DNA of 22,489 bases from CAIOZW01 sp049317725 (lineage in GTDB: Bacteria; Acidobacteriota; Blastocatellia; RBC074), in the NCBI GenBank assembly GCA_049317725.1, contig JBMOHS010000047.1, positions 1 through 22,489 of the forward strand. The letters are read 5' to 3'. The notes under the pieces are model-generated. The model ran no database searches, was not told where the DNA came from, and saw only the letters and a program-made list of their open reading frames with translations. Positions 7,901 through 16,114 of this stretch are shown in pieces (position 1 is the first letter of the stretch; each line of letters starts with the position of its first letter). A program made the translations under genes and the position numbers.

Positions 7901-9791
7901 AGGAGCGAAGCGGCTCAAGATCATCGCCATGAACGGGGAAGGTGGTGAGATTCCCGACATGCTCGGCAAGTACAAGGAGTACAGGGGGCAGCAGGTCGCA
8001 TCCGGACGCTTTGGCGTCAATATCCACCTGCTCAACTCCGCCGATTTTCTTGAGATCAAGATCGGGCAGGGGGCCAAGCCGGGGGAGGGCGGCCATCTGC
8101 CCGGGTTCAAAGTGACAGAGTTGATCGCACAGACGCGCCACACACCGCGAGGGATCGATCTTCTCTCCCCATCGAATAACCACGACATCTACTCGATCGA
8201 GGATCTGGCGCAGGTGATCGCGGAGCTGAAGACGGCCAATCCGCACGCTCGTGTCTCGGTCAAGATTCCTGCTGTCCCCTTCATTGGACCGATTGCCACG
8301 GGGATTGCCAAGGCTCACGCCGACATCATCGCCATCAGTGGCTACGATGGGGGTACGGGCGCGGCGCGCAAACACGCCCTCCGCCACGTCGGCATGCCGG
8401 TCGAGATCGGGGTCAAAGAGGCCCATCGCGCGCTCACCAAGGCCGGCCTCCGCAACCGGGTCGAGATTTGGGCTGATGGTGGCATCAAGTCCGGCGCTGA
8501 CGTCATCAAGCTCATGCTGCTCGGCGCGAACCGGGTCGGTTTTGGGACCATGGCCATGGCTGCCGTTGGCTGTACCAGTTGCCGGGAGTGCAACACCGGA
8601 ACCTGCCACGTCGGGATCACCGCCCACTTCCCGACTGTCGAAGAGGCCATGGCCGGCGGTGCCAAGAAGTATGTTCCGCGCGAGTACGACAAGTCGGTCG
8701 ATGGCTTGACCACCTTCTTCGGTCACGTCATTAACGAGATCGGTCTCTGGACCATGCGGCTGGGCTTCCAGCGGACCCAGGACCTGGTCGGGCGGTCTGA
8801 TCTGCTCAAGCAGACCCGTGGTCAGGAGATGATCGATCTCTCCTACCTGCTTTCCGGAGTCGAGGTCAGCGAGGGCTATGAACCAGAGAAGCTGCGTGAG
8901 GATCACATCGGTCGCTCCCACCGCCCGCGGACGTCGCTGACCCGTCTGGTCACCGATGAGATCTGGGCGCTCATCGAGCGCGGCAAATCGGTCTCGATCT
9001 ACGAGGACGACAAGGTCTCGTCGGTCGATCGCTCCCTCGGGACCCACCTCGCCGGCCAACTTGCCCGGGCGCGGACCCGCCAGGAACTCCCGGCCCATTT
9101 CAAGCGCGCGCTCCTCTTCTTCAACGAAGGGGCGATCACTGGCAATGGCCTCGGCGCCTACAATATCGAAGGGGTCGACATTCTCGTCGAGGGCGGAGTG
9201 CAGGACAGTGCCGCCAAGAGCAGTTGTGGCGGCACGATTGCGATTCTCAAGGGGATGAACCACGACGGACTCCGTGTCGACGGGGCGGTCGGCAAGTGCT
9301 TCGGCTACGGAGCCCAGGGTGGTACGCTCATCGTCCAGGGAGATGCCGATTCGCGTGCTGGAATCCGCCTCTCGGGTGCCGATCTGATCATCGCCGGCAA
9401 ACTGCGGGAGCCTCTCCGCGACGATCTTGGCTGTATCGCCTCTCGCGCCAACATCAAGGGCTTTGCCTTCGAGTATATGACCAGTGGACGCGGACTCGTC
9501 TTCGGTGATCCCGGTCCTTGGCTCTGCTCCGGGATGACCGGCGGTGTTGTCTACCTCAAGCTCGAGGAGGCGATGGGACTCGATGAACAGGCTCTCCAGC
9601 GTCGCCTTGCTAAGGGCGCTGAGGTCGTTCTTCGTCCGGTCGACGACGCCGATCAGCTCAATCTGCAAGAGCTGCTCACGGCCTACATCACCCAACTCGA
9701 AACCAATGAACAGCAGGAAGAGATCGAGACCACGCGCCGTTTGTTGCGCGACTGGCGCGGTTCCTTTCTGAAAGTCGTCCCCAAAAAATGA
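4950..9791 (+). CDS. gltB: Glutamate synthase large subunit (GOGAT)
   Basis: The 1613-aa enzyme makes glutamate from glutamine and 2-oxoglutarate in the cytoplasm. Domains in order: a 15-residue propeptide followed by Cys16, the expected N-terminal nucleophile of the class II amidotransferase domain (about 16-430, with GHGRYSTNT and LGHNGEINS); the central domain (about 480-780); the FMN-binding synthase domain (about 810-1240, with AMSFGSQGE, GEGGE, SGYDGGTGA); and the C-terminal GXGXG beta-helix (about 1330-1560). The 3Fe-4S ligands fit C-x5-C-x4-C as Cys1208, Cys1214 and Cys1219, with an extra Cys1211. It is about 100 residues longer than typical GltB, and the stretch after residue 45 (GHRTGEIAGEGDGAG) is shorter than the classical HRG-containing form, so it belongs to a divergent GltB subgroup. 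No gltD follows, so the electron donor (GltD encoded elsewhere, or ferredoxin) is unknown. AAGG lies 4 nt before the ATG. Confidence 0.95.
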   Translation: MTLLEMIGVEQERDACAIVASVKRNGEPSHGNVKRTLEALTKMGHRTGEIAGEGDGAGIQTDIPREVWKRRLETAGLIGDTVHHPYFTVAHLLLPATEVARHTAMKQRVQAIFSERGMDVVFEGNAQTRPEALGPLAHVNEPVYWQVVALPRGARRIGSRETFQLHLQIERELPIHVASLSHTSAVYKVRGDAEALRRYFPELSRPEFKSAITLGHGRYSTNTTSAAEKAQMFSTLGHNGEINSIDRLTREAAALGIQLPAQASDSQILDRTLEGMMSLHGLSLMEAIEILFPPVWSETEKFETPMRSFHRYFRRTFGSLAQGPAAIIAREGDEIVFSCDALGLRPLWFGVTEKEYFASSEKGVVPLEHMIQDPRPLAPGEKMGLLVRRVQGDVEVFEHQEMQQRIFALASRRYDFARLNGLVVKAGTFGSALPGSETKEPEMLREPLVTESPEDAVGLVEEQKERAIRIERTLAATDALAAMGWTKEEVDNLMTMVTGKDPLSGLGYDGPLAAFSQVRRNLSDYFQERVAVVTNPAIDRVREGDHFSVRVFLGRRPTLAGGGTVTQQIELKSPLLLGGVATYDPGFVAAHRAVAREFGTALVDDLVREFSPSIGIDPSPFSAEQRLKQLLASRPGGSGTELGEIGDLPIGLRATTLELVYAEEETLAEALARLARQAVEAVEAGTTLLILDDTAGYHEPSLFIDAHLALAAVDQALSHSLSLSISGCAVTFDLTSGAGTPADTPTEEESLRRRCGIVLQSGQLRNLHDICFAIGCGADAVAPYAMYEVALRDAVDEESARKALRNLFVMQHTGIEKVMSTMGIHEVDGYGRLFASIGLAPDVADLFGIKNYCGSEQAGLSILKIDEETRARLAARRAKAAKGGTTKLSGTTGLLREYRRQPYVWGAAGKVARKEERYENFIQKLSQIESANPVALRHLLDLQERSIVTRNTADTRIGNHSAPVFIAAMSFGSQGETTFRAYAEGAKRLKIIAMNGEGGEIPDMLGKYKEYRGQQVASGRFGVNIHLLNSADFLEIKIGQGAKPGEGGHLPGFKVTELIAQTRHTPRGIDLLSPSNNHDIYSIEDLAQVIAELKTANPHARVSVKIPAVPFIGPIATGIAKAHADIIAISGYDGGTGAARKHALRHVGMPVEIGVKEAHRALTKAGLRNRVEIWADGGIKSGADVIKLMLLGANRVGFGTMAMAAVGCTSCRECNTGTCHVGITAHFPTVEEAMAGGAKKYVPREYDKSVDGLTTFFGHVINEIGLWTMRLGFQRTQDLVGRSDLLKQTRGQEMIDLSYLLSGVEVSEGYEPEKLREDHIGRSHRPRTSLTRLVTDEIWALIERGKSVSIYEDDKVSSVDRSLGTHLAGQLARARTRQELPAHFKRALLFFNEGAITGNGLGAYNIEGVDILVEGGVQDSAAKSSCGGTIAILKGMNHDGLRVDGAVGKCFGYGAQGGTLIVQGDADSRAGIRLSGADLIIAGKLREPLRDDLGCIASRANIKGFAFEYMTSGRGLVFGDPGPWLCSGMTGGVVYLKLEEAMGLDEQALQRRLAKGAEVVLRPVDDADQLNLQELLTAYITQLETNEQQEEIETTRRLLRDWRGSFLKVVPKK

Positions 9792-10804
9792 GGACGTCGA
9801 TCGAGGGGATGATGGAGCGAAGACCACTTGGGCGAACCGGCTGGAGCGTGTCGCCAATCAGTTTCGGAGCGTGGGCAATCGGAGGCAGTTGGGGCGAGGT
9901 CTCTGATCGCCAATCCCTCGACGCGCTGCATCGCGCGGTCGACCTTGGCGTCAACTTCTTCGATACTGCCGATGTCTACGGTGATGGCCGCAGCGAGCGC
10001 CTCTTGGCCCAGCTCCGGCGTCAGCGCTCCGCAGAGATCCTCGTTGCTACCAAGGCTGGCCGGCGGCTCGATCCCCACGTCGCCGCCGGCTATACTCTCG
10101 GGAACCTGACCTCCTTTGTCGAACGCAGTCTCCGTCTCCTTGAGACTGAGGCGCTCGACCTCCTCCAACTGCACTGCCCTCCGACAGATGTCTACTACCA
10201 CCCGGAGGTCTTCGACGCCCTTGATCGTCTCGTCGCTGCGGGAAAGATCCGCTTCTACGGCGTCAGCGTCGAACGCGTCGAGGAGGCACTCAAGGCGATC
10301 GAGTATCCGGCTGTTCAGTCTGTCCAGATCATCTACAACCTCTTCCGACAGCGCCCGGCCGAGCGATTCTTCCCTGAGGCCCGGCAGAGGCAAGTGGCCA
10401 TTCTGGCGCGTCTCCCCCTCTCCTCCGGGATGTTGACGGGAAAGCTGACTGCCACGAGCCACTTTGCCCCCGATGACCATCGCACCTTCAATCGCGACGG
10501 CGCCGCCTTCGATCAGGGCGAAACCTTCTCCGGAATCGACTATGCTACGCAACTCGCCGCCGTCGACGCTCTGCGCTCGTTCCTCGCCGATGGCCCGCCC
10601 GGAATGACCCTCGCCCAACTCGCTCTTCGCTGGATCCTCCAACAACCAGCGGTCACCTGCGCCATTCCTGGCGCCCGTACTCCAGCCCAAGTCGAAGAGA
10701 ACGTCGCCGCCACCCACCTCCTTCCTCTCCCCGATCCACTCCTTCGTCAGATCGACTCCCTCTACCAACAACAGATCCGCCCTCTCGTCCATCACCGCTG
10801 GTAA
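9788..10804 (+). CDS. Aldo/keto reductase
   Basis: The 338-aa product has the (beta/alpha)8 aldo/keto reductase fold and should reduce a carbonyl (or oxidise an alcohol) with NAD(P)H. The catalytic tetrad is complete: Asp59 and Tyr64 in FDTADVYG, Lys89 in ATKAG, and His129 in LQLHC. The C-terminal cofactor region has AIPGARTPAQVEEN. The substrate cannot be told. The ATG at 9788 overlaps the gltB stop in an ATGA arrangement, which suggests translational coupling; the ATG at 9812, preceded by GAGGGG and starting MERRPLGRTG, resembles the usual family N terminus better and is an alternative start. Being tied to gltB is odd for this family, since gltD is the expected partner. Confidence 0.92.
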   Translation: MRTSIEGMMERRPLGRTGWSVSPISFGAWAIGGSWGEVSDRQSLDALHRAVDLGVNFFDTADVYGDGRSERLLAQLRRQRSAEILVATKAGRRLDPHVAAGYTLGNLTSFVERSLRLLETEALDLLQLHCPPTDVYYHPEVFDALDRLVAAGKIRFYGVSVERVEEALKAIEYPAVQSVQIIYNLFRQRPAERFFPEARQRQVAILARLPLSSGMLTGKLTATSHFAPDDHRTFNRDGAAFDQGETFSGIDYATQLAAVDALRSFLADGPPGMTLAQLALRWILQQPAVTCAIPGARTPAQVEENVAATHLLPLPDPLLRQIDSLYQQQIRPLVHHRW

Positions 10805-11117
10805 TTCTCTCTGGGCGCTGTCCACGTCAGTAAGCCAAAATTGTGGCTTTGGAAAGTCGTCCCGACAAAAATGTTGGGTGAGTTGGGCGTGGCTCCGAGC
10901 TTGACTCCCCGATCCATCTCAATAGTCGACTGGATCTGGAAAAGATTCGACCTCCAACGGGAATGTTTGGAGAGATTCGTCGCGTCCCGCTCCAATTCCT
11001 TTGGTTCTCCTCCCGCTGGTCTTCCAAGATCAAGCCAGCGCTGGTCAGCTCTCTTCTGATGTCACGATATTGTATTGGCAGGGATAAAAAAATACAAAAA
11101 TGTTAAAAAAGTGATTG

Positions 11118-11193
11118 AGGGGGCAATTGAAAAAAAGGGGGAGAAAGAAGACTGTAACCTTCTTAAAAGTCTAACAGTTAAAGGGGGCAATTG
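11118..11193 (+). promoter_or_regulatory. Two AGGGGGCAATTG repeats (possible activator sites)
   Basis: The 12-mer AGGGGGCAATTG occurs exactly at 11118-11129 and again at 11182-11193, 64 bp apart, close to six turns of B-DNA. Each contains the palindrome CAATTG. Both lie upstream of the sigma-54 promoter at 11222, where an enhancer-binding activator would be expected. They do not resemble the classical enteric NtrC site; the role is inferred from position only. Confidence 0.35.
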
Positions 11194-11221
11194 GACGCTC
11201 TCAGCAAGTCCGGAACCGCTC

Positions 11222-11237
11222 TGGCATCGGGCTTGCA
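11222..11237 (+). promoter_or_regulatory. Sigma-54 (RpoN) promoter upstream of glnD
   Basis: TGGCAT-CGGGC-TTGCA matches the consensus TGGCAC-N5-TTGCA with one mismatch, and the invariant GG (11223-11224) and GC (11235-11236) are separated by exactly 10 bp. Transcription would start near 11248, about 97 nt before the glnD ATG at 11345. Sigma-54 promoters classically serve nitrogen genes, and this one precedes glnD-amtB-glnK-porin. Confidence 0.65.
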
Positions 11238-11344
11238 ATATGGGATATCGAAACACGCGCACAGTTGCTCAAGGTTGTCCGAGTCAAGGCCGCTGGAGCG
11301 GGGGAGGATAGTCTCTCCAAGCGAGCCGAACGAGAGAGAAGAGA

Positions 11345-14071
11345 ATGCGGAGCGAGGCGTTGCCAAAGGAGCGAAGGGGAGAAGGGGCGGCGGCCGTTGG
11401 GCCAGCGCGACAAGTGCCCCCCTCGGAGATTGTGCGCCAACGACTGGCGACCGAGGAAGAGCGGCTGGCCGAGCGGCATCGGCAGGGAGAGGATGGCTGG
11501 GATGTGGTAACGGAACGCAGCCGGGTCGCCGACCGAGTGATTGCAGAGGCGGCAGAGGCGGCGTGGCGGAGAGAGTTGGGTGGGTTCGATCTGGGAGGCG
11601 TCGATCGGATCGCCCTGGTCGCTCTCGGTGGGTATGGTCGAGGGGAGCTCTCTCCTGGATCGGACATCGACTTGCTGATCCTCTACCGAGGGACGAGCGA
11701 CTTCCCCGTGGCAAGTCGACTCAACGAGATCTTGCTCTATCAGCTCTGGGATGGGGGATTTCGCGTCGGGCACAGTCTGCGATCGCTGGATGACTGTGTC
11801 AAGGCGGCGCGAGAGGATGTGGTGACGCGCCACGCGCTCTTGGACGCCCGTCCAGTGTGGGGGGCTGCGTGGTTGGTCAAAGTCTTGGCGCAGCGGCTGG
11901 ACGAGGAGGTCCTGGCGCGGGATCCAGGCGGATGTCTCGATGATTTGAAGAAGGACAGGGAGTCGCAGTATCGGGGAGCAGGCCCAGTCGTCTGTCTGCA
12001 AGAGCCGAACGTCAAGGAGTCGGCAGGTGGGTTGCGTGATCTGCATGCGCTCTGCTGGGCGATCCGGATTGTCCTTGGATCAGGGGGAGAAGAGGGAGTA
12101 GCCCTCGGGAGCGCGCTGATCCGGCACAGGCTTCAAGCGGGTGGGGTTCGACATCAAGAGAGCGAGGAGATGATGCGCGCCTACACCTTCACGCTCCGGA
12201 TTCGCCACGAGATGCACCAGCAGACGGGACGCCCCAGCGATCTGCTGACGCTGGGGGTCCAGCAACAGATTGCGGAGAGTTTGGGGTATCGCGACACGGA
12301 GCAACAGCAGGCGACCGAGCTGCTCATGCGGGACTACTACCTCGGAGCGCGCCGTCTCCACTTCTTGACCACCTCCTGCGTGGAGCGCTTGCGCCATCGT
12401 CACCTTAAGCGAAGGTGGTACCAGCGGGCGAGGGTTGCCCCGGCCATGGGGGGCTTCCTCATTCGCGATGGCTTGTTGGAGTGGAACAGTGCGACAGAGG
12501 AGGGACGGCTCGATCTGCCGCGGATGATGCTCGCCTTCGGGTATGCGCAGGCGACCGGCTCGGGGATTGGTCCGACGCTGCAAGAGTCGATGGAGGCGGC
12601 ACGCCAGCAATTGGGGGAGGGGGACCGGACATCCCCGGAGGTCCGGGAGTCCTTTCTGCGGATGGTTGCGACGACCGGGCGTGTCGCGGGAACCCTGCGA
12701 CGAATGCACGCTCTCGACCTCCTCGGAGCGGTTCTTCCCGAATTTGGCCGCTTGACCTGTCTGGTGCAGCACGATCTGTTCCACCGCTACACGGTCGATG
12801 AGCACACATTGCGTGCCCTCGAGGTGTTGGATGAACTGCACACTTCGCGGGGGAAGGCGCTCGAACGATACCGCACGCTCTATCAGCAGGTTGCGGATCC
12901 ACTGGCGCTCCACTTGGGGATGCTCTTTCACGATATTGGCAAAGGGCTCGGCGGGGGGCATACGGAGAAGGGGATCGAGATCACGCGTCGGATCTGTGAC
13001 GAGTGGGCGATTCAAGCGGAGCGGGCCGAGGTGATCCTCTTTCTGGTGCGTGAGCATCTGGTGATGTCACAGATCTCCCAGCGACGGGATCTCACCGACG
13101 AGAAGGTGATTCGCGATTTCGCCGCCCGAGTGGGAACGGTCGAGCGGCTGACCCTGCTGACCCTGCTGACCTACGCCGATGTCAATGCGGTCGGTCCCGG
13201 AGTGTGGAACGAGTGGAAAGACTCGCTCCTCTGGGAGCTCTATCAGCGCACCCACGCGGTGTTGGCCCCGCTCGAAGAGAACGAACAGGTCCATCAATCC
13301 CTGATCGAGTCGTTGATCAAGTCGCTCGCCAGCGAGGTGAGTGAGGAGGAGGTGCGGAGCCATCTTGCGCTCTTGCCCCGGGAGTACGCGTGCTTTACCC
13401 CGGCAACGACGATCGCCGAGCATCTGCGGCTGGCCACACGGCAACTCTCACAGCCAGTTCGGACGAGTTGGAAACTGGACTTGACGACGCGATCGACAGA
13501 CCTTCACCTCAGTACACACGATCGGAGAGGACTCCTGGCAAGCGTCAGCGGCGCCTTGGCGGCACACGGCGTGAGCATTCTCAGTCTTCAGCTCAATACG
13601 CGGGCGGATGGGCTGGTCGTCGACTCCTTCAAGGTGGTCGATGCGGCAGGGGAACCGATCGTCGATCCGGGCCGCTGGCAACAATTGGATGTGACCATTC
13701 AGCGATCGCTTCGGGGAGAGTTCGATGTCGCCGCGGCCGTCACGCGTCGTCTTCGTGCGCAAGGATCGGCGCGGCTGCGCAGGCGCAACCTCCGGCAGGC
13801 ATTGCCGACGCAGTTTGGTTGGGACCAGCAGACGTCGGAGAAGAGCACTATTCTCGAAGTCCGTGCGGGGGATCGGCTGGGATTGGCCTACCGCATCGCC
13901 AGCACCCTCACCGGTCTTGGGCTCGACATTGTCTTTGCCAAGGTGGCGACGGAGATGCACTTGGCACTCGACATCTTCTACGTGGTCGACGCCGCGGGAG
14001 GAAAACTCCCGGACGCTTCGCTCCCCGCGATTGAAGGGGTTCTCCACGAAGCATTGCGCGATCTCCCATAA
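11345..14071 (+). CDS. glnD: PII uridylyltransferase/uridylyl-removing enzyme GlnD
   Basis: The 908-aa product senses glutamine and adds or removes UMP on the PII protein's T-loop tyrosine. Domains in order: nucleotidyltransferase (about 85-230) with the motif GGYGRGEL..GSDID (Gly95-Gly96, Asp107, Asp109); a GlnD-specific helical region with LQEPNVKESAGGLRDLHAL; an HD phosphohydrolase domain (about 480-600) with His487 and the His529-Asp530 pair in LFHDIGKG; and two C-terminal ACT domains (from about 717 and 834) for glutamine sensing. Length fits the family (E. coli GlnD is 890 aa). The start at 11345 has only a purine-rich GAGAGAAGAGA upstream. It stands 68 bp before amtB and close to glnK, its presumed substrate, and behind the sigma-54 promoter at 11222. 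Confidence 0.96.
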   Translation: MRSEALPKERRGEGAAAVGPARQVPPSEIVRQRLATEEERLAERHRQGEDGWDVVTERSRVADRVIAEAAEAAWRRELGGFDLGGVDRIALVALGGYGRGELSPGSDIDLLILYRGTSDFPVASRLNEILLYQLWDGGFRVGHSLRSLDDCVKAAREDVVTRHALLDARPVWGAAWLVKVLAQRLDEEVLARDPGGCLDDLKKDRESQYRGAGPVVCLQEPNVKESAGGLRDLHALCWAIRIVLGSGGEEGVALGSALIRHRLQAGGVRHQESEEMMRAYTFTLRIRHEMHQQTGRPSDLLTLGVQQQIAESLGYRDTEQQQATELLMRDYYLGARRLHFLTTSCVERLRHRHLKRRWYQRARVAPAMGGFLIRDGLLEWNSATEEGRLDLPRMMLAFGYAQATGSGIGPTLQESMEAARQQLGEGDRTSPEVRESFLRMVATTGRVAGTLRRMHALDLLGAVLPEFGRLTCLVQHDLFHRYTVDEHTLRALEVLDELHTSRGKALERYRTLYQQVADPLALHLGMLFHDIGKGLGGGHTEKGIEITRRICDEWAIQAERAEVILFLVREHLVMSQISQRRDLTDEKVIRDFAARVGTVERLTLLTLLTYADVNAVGPGVWNEWKDSLLWELYQRTHAVLAPLEENEQVHQSLIESLIKSLASEVSEEEVRSHLALLPREYACFTPATTIAEHLRLATRQLSQPVRTSWKLDLTTRSTDLHLSTHDRRGLLASVSGALAAHGVSILSLQLNTRADGLVVDSFKVVDAAGEPIVDPGRWQQLDVTIQRSLRGEFDVAAAVTRRLRAQGSARLRRRNLRQALPTQFGWDQQTSEKSTILEVRAGDRLGLAYRIASTLTGLGLDIVFAKVATEMHLALDIFYVVDAAGGKLPDASLPAIEGVLHEALRDLP

Positions 14072-14085
14072 ACGTTTCTCTCAGT

Positions 14086-14113
14086 TTGGTAGTCGGTTGG
14101 TAATCACAATACT
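14086..14113 (+). promoter_or_regulatory. Weak promoter candidate before amtB
   Basis: TTGGTA (14086-14091), 16-bp spacer, AATACT (14108-14113): four of six matches at each box. It lies 27 bp before the amtB ATG and could give amtB-glnK some expression independent of glnD. The match is modest and may be chance. Confidence 0.25.
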
Positions 14114-14139
14114 TACAGAGGAAGAAGAGGAACCCTTCG

Positions 14140-15612
14140 ATGACTAGACAGACATTTGTAAGAATCACGTGGCGTCTACTGCCCATTCTGATTGTGTCAT
14201 ACAGCAGTGCCCTGGCGCAGACAGTCGAAGAACGATTGGCCAGCGCCGAAGCGGCGGTGGCCAACGCGCAGAGCGCCGGGGACAACGCCTGGATGCTGGT
14301 CTGTGCGGCACTCGTTCTGATGATGACCGGTCCCGGACTGGCACTCTTTTATGGTGGACTGGTGCGTCGCAAGAATGTCTTGGCGACGATGATGCAGAGC
14401 TTTGTATTAATGGCGGTCATGTCCGTGCTCTGGGTGCTCTTTGGCTACAGCTTGGCCTTTGCCAAGGGCAACGCCTTGGTCGGTGGTCTTGACTATGTCT
14501 TTCTGCGTGGAGTTGGAGCGGAGCCCTCCGGCTATGCCGCGACGATCCCACACCAGACTTTCATGGTCTTCCAATTGATGTTCGCGATCATTACCCCGGC
14601 GCTGATCACGGGTGCCTTTGCTGAGCGAATGAAGTTCTCGGCGATGTTGCTCTTCTGCTCCTTCTGGGCCCTGATCGTCTACTTCCCCCTGGCTCATATG
14701 GTTTGGGGAGACGGTGGGTTGCTCAACGCCTTTCTGGGAGGCGCCATCCCGGCACTCGATTTTGCGGGTGGTACGGTGGTGCACATCTCGTCGGGTTTTT
14801 CGGCCTTGGTCTGCGCACTCTATCTCGGTAAGCGGCTGGGCTACCCCAAGACGCAGATGATGCCGCACAACTTGGTGATCAGTGTCATCGGTGCCTGCCT
14901 GTTGTGGGTCGGGTGGTTTGGATTCAACGCGGGGAGCGCACTCGCCGCGGGTGGCCTTGCCACGAACGCCTTTGTCACGACCCATCTGGGAGCGGCCGCA
15001 GCGACGATTGGCTGGCTCCTCGTCGAGTGGGTCCGCCTGGGCAAGCCGACCGTGCTCGGAGGGATTTCCGGCGCCGTTGCGGGGCTCGTTGGAATCACGC
15101 CCGCGGCCGGATTCGTCACTCCGATGGCCGCGCTGGCGATCGGGTTTCTCGCTGGTGTCATCTGTTTCCTCGGCGTGACAGAGTTGAAGAAGCGGCTGGG
15201 CTATGACGACACGCTCGACGCGTTCGGTGTCCACGGGATTGGCGGCTTGACCGGGGCTCTTCTGACAGGGGTCTTCGCCAACAGTGCGGTCAATACCGTC
15301 TTCAAGGACAGCGCCGGGAATGCCCTTCCGAGTGGCTTGCTCGAGGGGAACGCGATGCAGGTGGTCAATCAGTTGATCGCTGCGCTGATCGCGATCGGGC
15401 TCGGCATGATTGCCTCCTGGGTCATCCTCAAGGTGATCGATCTGGCCATTGGAGTGCGCGTCAGTGGCGAGCACGAAACGCTCGGGCTCGATGTGACCCA
15501 GCACGGCGAGGAGGGGTATAACTTGGACCTCGATCTCGCTGCCTCCGGAGTCTTCAGTTCAGGAGAGAATCGGCTGGGATTCAGCGGCGCCGCCAATATT
15601 GTCCACGAGTAG
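14140..15612 (+). CDS. amtB: Ammonium transporter (Amt/MEP/Rh family)
   Basis: The 490-aa product is an inner-membrane ammonium channel. It begins with a signal peptide (residues 1-26, cleavage after SSALA), then a short helical segment (about 28-50) and eleven expected membrane helices. The twin pore histidines are His215 (in VVHISSG) and His365 (in FGVHGIGG); their spacing of 150 equals that of His168 and His318 in E. coli AmtB. Other family stretches are GPGLALFYGGLVRRKNVL and AHMVWGDGG. The cytoplasmic tail after about residue 440 (GEHETLGLDVTQHGEEGYN) carries the conserved tail motif and is extended by about 25 residues. GAGGAA-rich sequence precedes the start. The glnK gene follows 50 bp later, the classical pairing in which PII blocks the channel when nitrogen is plentiful. 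Confidence 0.96.
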   Translation: MTRQTFVRITWRLLPILIVSYSSALAQTVEERLASAEAAVANAQSAGDNAWMLVCAALVLMMTGPGLALFYGGLVRRKNVLATMMQSFVLMAVMSVLWVLFGYSLAFAKGNALVGGLDYVFLRGVGAEPSGYAATIPHQTFMVFQLMFAIITPALITGAFAERMKFSAMLLFCSFWALIVYFPLAHMVWGDGGLLNAFLGGAIPALDFAGGTVVHISSGFSALVCALYLGKRLGYPKTQMMPHNLVISVIGACLLWVGWFGFNAGSALAAGGLATNAFVTTHLGAAAATIGWLLVEWVRLGKPTVLGGISGAVAGLVGITPAAGFVTPMAALAIGFLAGVICFLGVTELKKRLGYDDTLDAFGVHGIGGLTGALLTGVFANSAVNTVFKDSAGNALPSGLLEGNAMQVVNQLIAALIAIGLGMIASWVILKVIDLAIGVRVSGEHETLGLDVTQHGEEGYNLDLDLAASGVFSSGENRLGFSGAANIVHE

Positions 15613-15662
15613 AACGGGTGCATGACCGATGGGCCGTATGGGTCCGAAAGGAGAGGCAAGCA

Positions 15663-16001
15663 ATGAAGAAGATCGAAGCAATTATCCGCCCGCATCTGCT
15701 CGAAGGGGTCAAAGACTCTCTCCAGGCACTTGGGGTACAAGGGATGACCATCAGCGAAGTCAAGGGGTTTGGTCGCCAGAAGGGCCATACCGAAGTCTAT
15801 CGCGGCAGTGAGTACAAGGTCGAGTTTGTCCCCAAGATCAAGGTTGAGGTCGTCGTCGACGACGAGATCTGTGACGGAGTCGTCGATGCCATCGTGCTGG
15901 CTGCCCGGACGGGCAAGTTTGGGGACGGGAAGATCTTTGTGTTTCCGGTCGAAGAGGCGGTACGCATCCGGACGGGGGAACACGGCCTCAACGCAGTCTG
16001 A
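15663..16001 (+). CDS. glnK: PII nitrogen regulatory protein (GlnK/GlnB)
   Basis: The 112-aa protein is a trimeric PII signal transducer that binds ATP/ADP and 2-oxoglutarate. It aligns along its whole length with E. coli GlnB: starts MKKIEAI, carries the T-loop with GFGRQKGHTEVYRGSEY, in which Tyr51 is the uridylylation site, and ends with GDGKIFV and the RIRTGE motif. The ATG at 15663 has GGAGAGG 7 nt upstream; an in-frame upstream extension to 15618 lacks this and is not conserved. It is named glnK because it directly follows amtB, though sequence alone does not separate GlnK from GlnB. GlnD, three genes upstream of the porin, supplies the modifying enzyme. Confidence 0.96.
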   Translation: MKKIEAIIRPHLLEGVKDSLQALGVQGMTISEVKGFGRQKGHTEVYRGSEYKVEFVPKIKVEVVVDDEICDGVVDAIVLAARTGKFGDGKIFVFPVEEAVRIRTGEHGLNAV

Positions 16002-16114
16002 GGCTCCACCGAGGCTCCCGGCTCTCTCTCCAGTGCGGAGAGGAGTGCCAGTGGGAGGCCGGTTCCCGGGGTGACGAAGAGACGAGAAGCGATCGTTCAT
16101 CGATCAAGAAGAGA

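Larger units (their letters stand above)
10805..11344 (+). other. 540-bp gap upstream of glnD
   Basis: No convincing gene is seen. A weak 6-bp hairpin (AAGCCA/TGGCTT, 10832-10849) follows the aldo/keto reductase without a T run. The block around 11085-11190 is markedly A-rich against the GC-rich surroundings and contains a 12-bp direct repeat. A sigma-54 promoter lies at 11222-11237. One frame (TTG 11075 to stop 11311) is open but encodes a lysine-rich low-complexity peptide without family features, so I do not call it. Confidence 0.6.

Noticed and set aside
5745..9857. 1370-codon open frame on the minus strand, antisense to gltB
   Set aside because: It is a by-product of the GC-rich codon use of gltB. 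The translation has no family features, and the plus-strand gene is beyond doubt.
9683..10825. 380-codon minus-strand frame over the aldo/keto reductase
   Set aside because: Antisense shadow of a gene with a complete catalytic tetrad.
9769..10870. 12-mer GAAAGTCGTCCC shared by the end of gltB and the region after the aldo/keto reductase
   Set aside because: A match of 12 between two places in a 22-kb biased sequence is expected by chance; the flanks differ.
11075..11311. 78-codon frame starting TTG in the A-rich block before glnD
   Set aside because: Lysine-rich low-complexity start, no ribosome site, overlaps the sigma-54 promoter; better explained as regulatory DNA.
14407..15504. 365-codon minus-strand frame over amtB
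   Set aside because: Very polar, low-information translation, antisense to a certain membrane channel gene.
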